NCBI RefSeq assembly: GCF_022695985.1
Contig: NZ_JAAPBF010000052.1
Location: 1 to 36,910 of the forward strand
Length of the DNA stretch: 36,910 nt
Source of the DNA: Streptomyces sp. NP-1717
GTDB lineage: Bacteria > Actinomycetota > Actinomycetes > Streptomycetales > Streptomycetaceae
Direction of reading: 5' to 3'
Every line of letters starts with the position of its first letter. Position 1 is the stretch's first letter. Positions 6,678 through 14,185 of the stretch are shown here, one piece after another. The position numbers and the translations under genes are program-made. The notes under the pieces are model-generated. The model did not search any database. It was not told where the DNA came from and saw only the letters and a program-made list of their open reading frames with translations.

Positions 6678-8867
6678 TCACCGCAGCCTGGCCGCTCGCG
6701 CCGCCTCGAACTGGTTCACCCAGTGCCGTGTCCGGTCGAGATACGCCGTCTCGGCGTCGGCCCCGGTCCTCCCGTACGCGCCCGAGAAGGTCTGGTAGCC
6801 GTGACCGGCCGGCGGGGTGCTCGACGCGGGTTCGATCGAGCTTCCCTCGTGCCATTCGTTGAAGGAGGTGACGGACACCCAGGTGGGCGATCCGCCGATG
6901 GACGGGTCGAGCGCGTTGTTCCACTGCTTGTCGTACGCGGCGCCGTTGTCCCTGCCCAGGGTGGGCGTGGTGTTGCCGGGTACGGCGCGGTCGTCGATGT
7001 AGCCGGGCGCCACCGACGGCGCCCAGACCAGATCGTTGGCCCGCGCGTAGTCCCCGGCGTTCTTCCAGCCGGGAGCGGTGGCGCCGGCGATGCCGTCGTA
7101 GGTGTAGATGCCGTTGAAGTGCGCGATCTTCGAGGTGTCGGTGGTCTGGGCCAGGACGATGTTGTTCCCGGTCACCTGGTCCAGCGCCGACCAGTCGGCC
7201 ACGTCGAGGCTCTGGAAGACGTAGAACGCGTTGCTGTTGTTTCGCTCCGCGTCCCTGAAGTACGCCGGGTGGTCGCCGTAGTTGTCGTTGATGTAGTTGA
7301 TGTCGTCCACGGTCGACGCGCCGCTGCGGCCGCTGTACGGCTCCAGGTGCCAGGCGACCTTGATGCCGTGGCGCTGGGCCGCGTCCATCACGCCCTCGAC
7401 CAGACCGTCCTCGTAACTGCCCCGGCCCCACCAGCTGTAGACCAGGACGTTGGCGCCCGACTGCTTGATCCACTCCATGTGCTGTTCGACCGCGCCGGTG
7501 AAGTCACCGGAGTCGTAGGCGCCGAGCTTCGGGTAGAGGTCGGCGCCGACGTCCTCGGGCGGGTTCTGGCCGCCCTGCTGCCAGTGCCGCCAGCCGCCGT
7601 TGATCTCGGGGTTGCCGTACCAGGGGTAGTAGAAGAGGTGCACGTTCGACGAGCCCTCGGCCCTGGGCTCCTCGGCGGCGCGGGACAGGGTGAAGCGGTC
7701 GATGTCGAACAGCGCGCCCGCTCCCCCGGTGAAGCGCAGGAACAGCGCGCCCGTCCCGGTGGCGGTCAGCGTCGTGGAGACCTCGGTGAAGGTCTCCCAG
7801 CCGCCGGTCGGCTCGATGTCGACGGACCCGAGGAGCGTGCCGCTGGCCGATCCCGAGCGGATCTCGACGGTGCCGCCCGCGCCCGCCGACGAGACGTCGG
7901 CGGTGAACTTCGTGGCGCCGGCCGTCCCGGCCTGGGAGTACCCGGCCCAGTCACCGTTCTCGATGTGGCCGAGGGTCTGGCCCCCGCTCGCCGAGCCGTG
8001 GTTCGCGCGCTCGACGCCCGAGCCCGAGGTGTACGCCTCGCCCTCGACGGTCGTGGGCTCCGTACCCGGGTCCTCGCCGCCGCCGGGTGAGCAGTCGGCG
8101 TCGACCGCGCCGGCCGCGTACCGGATGCCGCCGAGCAGGACCTGTCGGAAGGCGGGATCGGCGTACGACTCCCGGGTGTGGCCGAGTCCGGTGTAGAAGG
8201 ACCGGCCCGCGGCCTGCTCGTCGCACCAGGTGATCGGGTGGTCGTCGCCCATCTCCCCACCGTTGTAGGTGGATTCGTCCAGGCTCTGCAGGACGCGCAC
8301 GTTCTCGCGCGGATTGGTGCGGTAGTTGTACCACTCGTCGGTCCTGGTCCAGGTCGGGTCCAGGTGCGAGGTGGCGGGGTGGGTCCGGTCCTCGTTCTCG
8401 ATCGTCGCCTGCTGGATCGCGGGGTGGCTCTTGAACCAGGCACCGACCAGACCCTCGTACTCGGGCCATCCGTACTCGGTGTCGGCCGCCGCGTGCACGC
8501 CGACGTAGCCGCCGCCCCCGTCGACGTACGACTTCAGCGCGGTCTGCTGCGCGCCGTCGAGCACGTCACCGGTGGTGCTGAGGAAGACGACCGCCTCGTA
8601 GTCCGCGAGGTTGGCCGTGGTGAAGGCACCGCTGTCCTCGGTGGCCGTGACGGTGAACTCGCCGGCCGCGCCGAGGTCCCGGATCGTCTCGATGCCGACC
8701 GGGATCGAGTCGTGCCGGAAGCCCGCCGTCTTGGAGAAGACGAGGACCTCGTACGGGTCGGCCGCGGCGTCGGCGGAAGCGCCGGTGGGCGCCAGGAAGG
8801 CGGCGCCGAGCGCGACGGCCAGTACGCAGGACACGTGCCGCATTCGCCGGGCGATGGAGTGTCTCAT
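6678..8867 (-). CDS. Secreted ThuA - CBM6 - GH99 fusion glycosidase
   Basis: A 729-residue exported protein. A signal peptide (about 1-33) has an Arg-rich start and ends near GASADA. A ThuA-like domain is at about 40-255 (VLVFSKTAGFRHDSIPVG; GYVGVHAAADTEY; DDHPITWCDE). A CBM6-type module is at about 272-394. A GH99-like catalytic domain is at about 405-725 (FYYPWYGNPE, AWHLEPYSGR, FNEWHEGSSIEPAS). GH99 enzymes are retaining endo-alpha-1,2-mannosidases or mannanases; the paired acidic residues of EWHE correspond to E671 and E674. ThuA domains occur in sugar-metabolism enzymes but their reaction is poorly defined. Start is ATG 8867 after GGGAGAGG. The ATG overlaps the stop of the upstream dehydrogenase gene (ATGA), so translation is coupled. 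Mannose-rich glycans are the likely target, by inference. Confidence 0.85.
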   Translation of the reverse strand: MRHSIARRMRHVSCVLAVALGAAFLAPTGASADAAADPYEVLVFSKTAGFRHDSIPVGIETIRDLGAAGEFTVTATEDSGAFTTANLADYEAVVFLSTTGDVLDGAQQTALKSYVDGGGGYVGVHAAADTEYGWPEYEGLVGAWFKSHPAIQQATIENEDRTHPATSHLDPTWTRTDEWYNYRTNPRENVRVLQSLDESTYNGGEMGDDHPITWCDEQAAGRSFYTGLGHTRESYADPAFRQVLLGGIRYAAGAVDADCSPGGGEDPGTEPTTVEGEAYTSGSGVERANHGSASGGQTLGHIENGDWAGYSQAGTAGATKFTADVSSAGAGGTVEIRSGSASGTLLGSVDIEPTGGWETFTEVSTTLTATGTGALFLRFTGGAGALFDIDRFTLSRAAEEPRAEGSSNVHLFYYPWYGNPEINGGWRHWQQGGQNPPEDVGADLYPKLGAYDSGDFTGAVEQHMEWIKQSGANVLVYSWWGRGSYEDGLVEGVMDAAQRHGIKVAWHLEPYSGRSGASTVDDINYINDNYGDHPAYFRDAERNNSNAFYVFQSLDVADWSALDQVTGNNIVLAQTTDTSKIAHFNGIYTYDGIAGATAPGWKNAGDYARANDLVWAPSVAPGYIDDRAVPGNTTPTLGRDNGAAYDKQWNNALDPSIGGSPTWVSVTSFNEWHEGSSIEPASSTPPAGHGYQTFSGAYGRTGADAETAYLDRTRHWVNQFEAARAARLR

Positions 8868-11353
8868 CGGCCCTCTCCCTTCCCGGACTTGGCCGCCGCA
8901 CCCGTGGAGAAGGTGAAGGCGTCCAGGTCGAACAGGTTGCCCTGGCCCGTCGGACCCTTGAAGACGAGGAACAACTCCGTCGTCCCGCCGGGGGCGTTGG
9001 TGATGTCGGTCGTGACGTCCTCGAAGTTCTCCCAGCCGCCGGTCGGGGCGACCGCCACCGAGCCGAGCAGCGTGCCGGTCGCCGAACCCGCCCGTACTTC
9101 GAGCGTGCCGCCTGCGCCGCCGGACGCGACGCGCGCCGAGAGGCTGGTCGCGTTGTCCACCGCGTACGGCTTGAAGGAGACCCAGTCGCCGTTGTCGGTG
9201 AAACCGACCGTGGCACCGCCCTCGGCGTTGCCGTGGGCAGCGACCTCGATGCCGGACTGGGCGCCGAAGTGCTCGCCCTGCCGGTGCCGTGGCTGGAGGA
9301 TGCTGTCGCTGTGCGTGGTCAGGCCGCCCTCGTCGGTGTACTCGGCGTCGAAGACCCCGTAGATGTTGGCGGCGGTGTCGTGCTCACCGTCGACGGGGAC
9401 GTCGATGGTGCCGGTGCAGCCGTTCTCCGAGGTGATCTGGTGCCGGTGCTCGTCGTGGCCGAGCAGATATGTCACCTTGACCTTGGCGCAGTCGACGGTG
9501 CCGTCCTCGGGGTCGCTGACGGTCACGCTGAACGGGACGCTCTCACCCCAGGAGAACAGTTCTCCGTCGGTGGGTGTCGTCAGCGTGACGGTGGGCGCGG
9601 TGTTGCCGGCCGTCACCACGAGGCTGGCGGAGCCGGTCAGGCCCTCCGGGTCGGTGACCGTGAGGGTCGGCCGGTAGGTGCCCGCCTCGGTGTAGGTGTG
9701 GCTCGGGTCGGCGTCGGTGGACTTCGTACCGTCACCGAAGTCCCAGGCGTAACTGAGCGCTCCGCCCTCGGGGTCGGCGCTTCCCTCGGAGGAGAAGGAG
9801 ACCGCGAGCGGTGTCGGTCCGGAGGTCTTGTCGGCGGCGGCCCTGGCGACCGGGCTGCGGTTGCTGCCGGCCAGGTACTCGACCCGGTACAGGGCCTGGT
9901 TGTTGGAGCCGGTGCCGTAGTCGAGGACGTACAGCGCGCCGTCCGGGCCGAACGCCTGGTCCATCACCTGGGTGCCGGTCCACGGGAAGTTCTCGATGAC
10001 GCCGGGGGAACCGTCGGCCTTGACCTCGATGGCCTTGATCCACTTGCGGCCGTACTCGCCGGCGAAGAAGCGGCCGTCGAGGGATTCGGGGAACTTCACC
10101 GCGGAGTCGAGACCCGCGTCGTAGTTGTAGACCGGTCCGCCCATGGGCGATTCGGAGCCGCTGCCGAACTCGGGCGGGGAGCCCGCGTCACCGGAGTAGC
10201 GGATCCAGGCGGCCTCGGCCGGCGGGAGCTTGCTCTGTCCAGTGTTGTGGAGGGAGTTGTTGGTGGCGCCGCCCGCGCAGTCGTACTTGCCCGCGGAAGG
10301 GCCGTTCGGGAACGCCCACTCGCCGTACGTCTCCGTGGCGGAGTTGGAGCCGGTGCAGTACGGCCAGCCGAAGTTGCCGGCCTCGGTGATGCGGTTGAAC
10401 TCGACCTGGCCGCTGGGGCCGCGGTCCGCGCTGGTGGAGCCGGAGTCGGGTCCGTAGTCGCCGAGGTAGACGATGCCGGTGGCCTTGTCGACGGACATCC
10501 GGAACGGGTTGCGGAAGCCCATCGCGTAGATCTCGGGACGCGTCCGCTCCGTACCCGGGGCGAAGAGGTTGCCGGACGGGACGGTGTAACCGCCGTCGGC
10601 GGTCGGCTTGATCCGCAGGACCTTGCCGCGCAGGTCGTTGGTGTTGCCCGAGGAGCGCTGGGCGTCGAACTGCGGGTTGCGGTCGGTGCGTTCGTCGATC
10701 GGCGAGTAACCGGCCGACTCGAAGGGGTTCGTGTCGTCGCCCGTGGTCAGGTAGAGGTTGCCCTGCGCGTCGAAGTCGATGTCACCGCCGACGTGGCAGC
10801 ACTGGCCGCGGTCGTTGGGGACTTCGAGCACGACCTTCTCGCTCGCGGTGTCGAGGGTGCCGTCCGTCCTGAGCGTGAACCGGGAGAGGTTCAGATGCCC
10901 CTTCCACGGCTCGAAGTCGGCGGCGCCGCCCGTCACGGGGGCGTCGCCGCCCGGCGTGTTCAGCTTGGGCGAGTAGTACAGGTACAGATACCGGTTGGTC
11001 TCGAAGTCCGGGTCCGCCGCGACGCCTTGGAGACCTTCCTCGTCATGCGTGTAGACGTCGAGCTTGCCCGACGTCTTCGTGTTGCCGGCGGCGTCCGTGA
11101 GGCGGACCGTTCCGTCCCTCGCGGTGTGCACGACCGAGCGGTCGGGCAGGACGGCCAGCGACATGGCCTCGCCCAGTTCGGAACCACCGAGGGCGAGTTG
11201 TACCTGCTGGTAGTCCGATGCGGGGATCTCGGCGGCTTCGTGCCCGGGGTGACCGGGGTGCGCGACGGCCGCGGGAGCGGCGGTGAGCCCGGCGGAGAGT
11301 ACGAGGGCGAGCGCCGCGAGGATTCTGGACCACGCTGGTGGGCGTCGTGACAT
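8864..11353 (-). CDS. Secreted sugar dehydrogenase (GSDH) with PKD and CBM6 modules
   Basis: An 829-residue exported protein. A signal peptide (1 to about 31) is followed by a His-rich mature start (HPGHPGHE). A six-bladed glucose/sorbosone-dehydrogenase domain runs to about 500 (EEGLQGVAADPDF, GGDIDFDAQGNLYLTTGDDT, RGKVLRIKP, EIYAMGFRNPFRMSVD). A PKD domain is at about 505-590 (YAWDFGDGTKSTDADPSHTY), an Ig-like stretch at 590-705, and a CBM6-type module at 705-815 that closely resembles the one in the downstream gene. Such enzymes oxidise sugars, usually with PQQ; the cofactor is not provable here. ATG 11353 is chosen because signal-peptide features begin there after GAAGGGAA; in-frame codons continue upstream to 11545 but run through the promoter. 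First gene of a two-gene operon. Confidence 0.87.
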   Translation of the reverse strand: MSRRPPAWSRILAALALVLSAGLTAAPAAVAHPGHPGHEAAEIPASDYQQVQLALGGSELGEAMSLAVLPDRSVVHTARDGTVRLTDAAGNTKTSGKLDVYTHDEEGLQGVAADPDFETNRYLYLYYSPKLNTPGGDAPVTGGAADFEPWKGHLNLSRFTLRTDGTLDTASEKVVLEVPNDRGQCCHVGGDIDFDAQGNLYLTTGDDTNPFESAGYSPIDERTDRNPQFDAQRSSGNTNDLRGKVLRIKPTADGGYTVPSGNLFAPGTERTRPEIYAMGFRNPFRMSVDKATGIVYLGDYGPDSGSTSADRGPSGQVEFNRITEAGNFGWPYCTGSNSATETYGEWAFPNGPSAGKYDCAGGATNNSLHNTGQSKLPPAEAAWIRYSGDAGSPPEFGSGSESPMGGPVYNYDAGLDSAVKFPESLDGRFFAGEYGRKWIKAIEVKADGSPGVIENFPWTGTQVMDQAFGPDGALYVLDYGTGSNNQALYRVEYLAGSNRSPVARAAADKTSGPTPLAVSFSSEGSADPEGGALSYAWDFGDGTKSTDADPSHTYTEAGTYRPTLTVTDPEGLTGSASLVVTAGNTAPTVTLTTPTDGELFSWGESVPFSVTVSDPEDGTVDCAKVKVTYLLGHDEHRHQITSENGCTGTIDVPVDGEHDTAANIYGVFDAEYTDEGGLTTHSDSILQPRHRQGEHFGAQSGIEVAAHGNAEGGATVGFTDNGDWVSFKPYAVDNATSLSARVASGGAGGTLEVRAGSATGTLLGSVAVAPTGGWENFEDVTTDITNAPGGTTELFLVFKGPTGQGNLFDLDAFTFSTGAAAKSGKGEGR

Positions 11354-11538
11354 GGAGTTCCCTTCCTGACCAGAGGTGGGGTGCGTCAGGCAAGGCGCGC
11401 GCCGTCGCGCTTTGCTGCTGTGCGGGAGGTGCGGGACTGGTGCGGGGGGTGATGCCGGGGTGGTGCGGAGATGACGCGATTCGGTACGCGGGGGGATGCC
11501 GTGCGTTCGACCGGGAGCCAAGTCCGCAGTCCGGGCGA

Positions 11539-11583
11539 GTTGCATGCTGGCAACGCCGAATTAATTTGTCAAGGTCGTGTCAA
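11539..11583 (-). promoter_or_regulatory. Promoter with operator-like palindrome for the GSDH/GH99 operon
   Basis: Read on the minus strand: TTGACA (11583-11578), 5 nt, then TTGACA (11572-11567), a 17-nt spacer, then CAGCAT as -10 (11549-11544). The palindrome GTTGCCAGCATGCAAC (11539-11554) covers the -10. Two -35-like boxes 11 bp apart could be alternative promoters or direct-repeat binding sites. A sugar-responsive repressor (LacI or ROK type) is a reasonable guess, but none is encoded in this window. The 5' UTR would be about 185 nt. Confidence 0.6.
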
Positions 11584-11870
11584 AATTGCCGTCGGCCGTT
11601 CCGGCGCAGGTCCGCGAGCGCGCGCGAGGGCCAACTCGCCCCGCGTAGACCGGCCTTGGCCTGCCGGTTCCCCTGCTCGATCTTGGCGTGCGAGGGACCG
11701 GCAACTGCCCACGTTTCGGGCAGTGTTGTGTGACTGAACAAATTCGCCGGGGTTACCGGAACTCCGCCGTCACGCGCCGCGGCGCCGAGCCGAGTTCGCC
11801 GGGCGGAGGGTTTGCCCGACAGGACGGGACTGTGCGACTCTCCGGTGCCATCTCTCCGAAAGGGCTGATC

Positions 11871-11930
11871 GTGACACTCGGCATGGTTCTCGGCGACATC
11901 TCCCCCCGCGCTTCGACGCGGGAGCGGTAG
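11871..11930 (+). CDS. Possible 19-residue leader peptide
   Basis: GTG start with a good Shine-Dalgarno (GAAAGGG, 11859-11864, spacing about 6 nt) and a TAG stop, encoding MTLGMVLGDISPRASTRER. It is basic at its end, with three Arg codons among the last seven. It overlaps a small hairpin and is followed 27 nt later by a strong hairpin, an arrangement expected for an attenuation or translation-coupled leader of the downstream methyltransferase gene. I do not recognise the peptide. Reality rests only on the Shine-Dalgarno and position. Confidence 0.35.
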   Translation: MTLGMVLGDISPRASTRER

Positions 11931-11956
11931 ACGGCCACACCTGCCTCTCGATTCGC

Positions 11957-11986
11957 GCCCGTACCTGCGTAGTTCGCGGTACGGGC
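11957..11986 (+). promoter_or_regulatory. Strong leader hairpin, candidate attenuator
   Basis: GCCCGTACC, a bulged T, GCG, loop TAGTT, CGC, GGTACGGGC: 12 base pairs with one bulge. CGTTTCCC follows, only a short U-tract. It sits between the short leader ORF and the methyltransferase Shine-Dalgarno, 55 nt before the latter. Confidence 0.5.
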
Positions 11987-12052
11987 CGTTTCCCGTGCTC
12001 CTCGTCGAAGTGCTCTTCGTGCCCCCGCACGTTCGCTCACGAGGAGTATGTG

Positions 12053-13198
12053 ATGCCCACGATCCGCTGGACCGACGGCGACCGCACCGCACGGACCTAC
12101 GGCGCCGCCGACTGGCACTCCGAGAACGGGTCGCCTCCCCCGGCCCACGTCGTCGTCGCCGACGACCGGATGAAGGCCGACACCGCCTACCGACTGGCCC
12201 GCAAGGGCACCGCCCTGCTCTGGAGGGGCGACTTCCACAACGCGCGCCACCTGCTGTCGGCGATGAGCCGCCGCGTCGAACGCGAACCGGCCCGGCCGGT
12301 CGCGGACCCGGCCGAGGCGTTCCGTCTGCACCGCGGCGCACGCGCCCGTCGCGCCCGGGTGCTGGGCAAGCTGCTCGTGACGCTCGACGGCGACCACTCC
12401 CTCACGCTGCGCAGGGCTCCCGATGTCCGCCGGGCGTGCGCGGAGGCGTACGGTCCGGCGTCCGGCGTCCGCGTGGTCGCGCTCACCGAACTCCTGGGGG
12501 TGATCGGCGCGCGGCAGTGGCGCGCCAAAGGCGTGGAGGTGCCGGCGCTCGGAGCCCGCGTGCATCCGCACTACGGTGTGTTCTCGCCGGTCAGAGGGGA
12601 GTATGTCGACCTCGTCGCGCGGGCGCCGCTGGACGGCCCGTCGCCGGCGGCGAGCGGCAGGCGTACGGCCTTCGATCTCGGAACGGGCACCGGCGTACTC
12701 GCGGCCGTTCTGGCCCGGCGCGGATTCGACCGTGTCGTGGCCACCGACATCAGCCCCCGCGCCCTCGACTGCGCCGAGGACAACGCCCGCGCGCTGGGCC
12801 TCGCCGGGCGGATCGACGTCGTGGGCCCATGCCTGTACCCGGAGGGCCGCGCCGATCTGGTCGTCTGCAACCCACCGTGGATTCCGGCGCGGCCGACCTC
12901 CACCGTCGAGCAGGGTGTGTACGACCCGGGCAGCGGTATGCTCCGCGGTTTCCTGGCGGGGCTCGCAAGCCATCTCGAACCGGACGGTGAGGGCTGGCTC
13001 GTCCTGTCGGACCTGGCCGAACACCTCGGTCTGCGGACCCGGCACGAGTTGCTGTCGGACATCGCGGCGGCGGGCCTGCGCGTGGTGGACAGGACCGGTA
13101 CGAAGCCGCGACATCCGCGGGCGGCCGACGCCACCGACCCGCTGCACGCGGCGCGCGCCGCGGAGACCACGTCGCTCTGGCGCCTGGAGCGCGCGTAG
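12053..13198 (+). CDS. Class I SAM-dependent methyltransferase (NPPW type)
   Basis: A 381-residue protein. The N-terminal half (1 to about 190) is an unassigned domain (MKADTAYRLARKGTALLWRGDF). The C-terminal half is a Rossmann methyltransferase with the SAM-binding motif FDLGTGTGVLAAVLAR (207-222), acidic residue in VVATDISPRALD, and the N273-P-P-W motif (VVCNPPWIPA). That motif is typical of enzymes that methylate amide or exocyclic nitrogens (HemK/PrmC, RsmC and DNA N6-adenine types). The closest layout I recall is the 'methyltransferase small' group; the substrate is unknown. ATG 12053 is preferred over the adjacent GTG at 12050 because GAGGAG is then 6 nt away. The gene follows an unusual leader and ends in a large convergent hairpin. 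Confidence 0.82.
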   Translation: MPTIRWTDGDRTARTYGAADWHSENGSPPPAHVVVADDRMKADTAYRLARKGTALLWRGDFHNARHLLSAMSRRVEREPARPVADPAEAFRLHRGARARRARVLGKLLVTLDGDHSLTLRRAPDVRRACAEAYGPASGVRVVALTELLGVIGARQWRAKGVEVPALGARVHPHYGVFSPVRGEYVDLVARAPLDGPSPAASGRRTAFDLGTGTGVLAAVLARRGFDRVVATDISPRALDCAEDNARALGLAGRIDVVGPCLYPEGRADLVVCNPPWIPARPTSTVEQGVYDPGSGMLRGFLAGLASHLEPDGEGWLVLSDLAEHLGLRTRHELLSDIAAAGLRVVDRTGTKPRHPRAADATDPLHAARAAETTSLWRLERA

Positions 13199-13211
13199 TC
13201 CCGTGGCTCAC

Positions 13212-13266
13212 GATCCGGTGAACCGGCCCGGTCACCGGCCCGGTCACCGGGTCGGTTCACCGGGTC
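13212..13266. terminator. Long bidirectional hairpin between methyltransferase and ATP-grasp genes
   Basis: An 18-bp arm, 13215-13232, pairs with 13246-13263 (one G-U wobble) around a 13-nt loop, and can extend to 21 bp. It is built from repeats of CCGGTGAACCGG- and CCCGGTCACCGG-like units. It lies between two convergent stops (13198 and 13270). Confidence 0.8.
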
Positions 13267-13269
13267 GGT

Positions 13270-14103
13270 TCAGCTCAGCAGCGCCCGCAGCGAGAGAACC
13301 GTCCGCGCGATGAACGCGTCGCGGGTCGGCTCGTCCAGCAGCCCCAGCGACAGGAACGGATTGAGGTCCTCCAGCTCCACGAGCAGCAGTTCCCCGTCCG
13401 GCGCGCGGCACGCGTCGACGCGCTGGATGCCGTGGTCGAGGGTGTTCCAGTCGATGAACTTCCGCGCGAAGTCCAGGTCCACGGCCTTGGCCTCGTACGG
13501 TACGAGCTCCCACCGCCGGTCCGGGTCGGGCGCGTGGAGCGCGTACTGGAAGTCGTGGTCGACGAAGTAGAACGAGACCTCGTAGCGGAAGGGGATGCGC
13601 GGCTGTACGAGAGTGTCCCGGAGGTCTCCGAGGCCGGACAGCCGCTCGCGCGGCACGAACCGCATGCCGATGGAGTCCGCCCCGTCCTTCGGCTTGACGA
13701 CGTACTCGTCCGCGTCCGGCAGCCGGCCCAGGTCCTCCGTCCTGTCGACGGTCGGTATGACGGGCAGCCCCTCGGCGCTCAGCTCCACGAGATACTGCTT
13801 GCCCGCCATGTCGCCGCGCCCGCCGAGCGGGTTGTAGACGCGTACGCCGTCCGCCGCGGCCTGCTCGCGGAAGGCGTCGTAGACCTCCCGGTAGTGCAGC
13901 ACGGGCCCGCTGTTGCGTACGACGACGGCGTCGAAGTCACCCATGAGCCGGGCCGCGTCGGCGGGATGACAGGTGGCGACGGTGAAGTCACGCCGCAGCC
14001 GGGAGGAGAGCAGGATGTCCTCGTCGCAGTAGCGGCGGCCCTTCGCCTCGTAGGCGAAATCGGTGACGTAGAGGATGCGCGGGGGCGGGGCGGCGGCGGG
14101 CAT
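13270..14103 (-). CDS. ATP-grasp domain protein, function unknown
   Basis: A 277-residue protein with the ATP-grasp plan of RimK/glutathione-synthetase-like ligases. The N-terminal part begins RILYVTDFAYEAKGRRYCDEDILL; the middle has NPLGGRGDMAGKQYLVEL and the nucleotide-binding YVVKPKDGADSIGMRF. Near the end, RVDACRAPDGELLLVELEDLNP carries the acidic and Asn residues that bind Mg-ATP. Family members join a carboxylate to an amine or thiol through an acyl-phosphate; the substrate cannot be read here. The start ATG 14103 has AGGAG 5 nt upstream. It lies 82 nt downstream of, and in the same direction as, modBC, but no functional link is evident. Confidence 0.75.
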   Translation of the reverse strand: MPAAAPPPRILYVTDFAYEAKGRRYCDEDILLSSRLRRDFTVATCHPADAARLMGDFDAVVVRNSGPVLHYREVYDAFREQAAADGVRVYNPLGGRGDMAGKQYLVELSAEGLPVIPTVDRTEDLGRLPDADEYVVKPKDGADSIGMRFVPRERLSGLGDLRDTLVQPRIPFRYEVSFYFVDHDFQYALHAPDPDRRWELVPYEAKAVDLDFARKFIDWNTLDHGIQRVDACRAPDGELLLVELEDLNPFLSLGLLDEPTRDAFIARTVLSLRALLS

Positions 14104-14185
14104 GGTGCTCCTGGGAGTGACGGGCGTGCCCGCAGATTACGTGGCGCTGATCCGGGGCCGGGAGGCCGGTACGGCGCTCCGCCCC

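Larger units (their letters stand above)
11584..12052 (+). promoter_or_regulatory. Leader region upstream of the methyltransferase gene
   Basis: About 470 nt without a long gene. Its content is: hairpin ACTGCCC-N7-GGGCAGT (11704-11724); a 19-codon ORF (11871-11930); a small hairpin CCCGCG-N6-CGCGGG inside that ORF (11905-11922); a strong hairpin at 11957-11986; and a GAGGAG Shine-Dalgarno at 12041-12046, followed by a start-stop ATGTGA at 12048 that overlaps the gene's ATG. A weak promoter (TTGCCC near 11812, GACTCT 18 nt later) may drive it. Confidence 0.45.

Noticed and set aside
9233..11350. A plus-strand open frame of about 700 codons opposite the sugar dehydrogenase gene.
   Set aside because: Val/Gly/Arg-rich shadow without domain features; the minus-strand gene has signal peptide, GSDH, PKD and CBM modules.
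11584..12052. SAM or SAH riboswitch ahead of the methyltransferase.
   Set aside because: I could not match the hairpins to the consensus of any known SAM/SAH class by eye; a covariance-model scan would be decisive.
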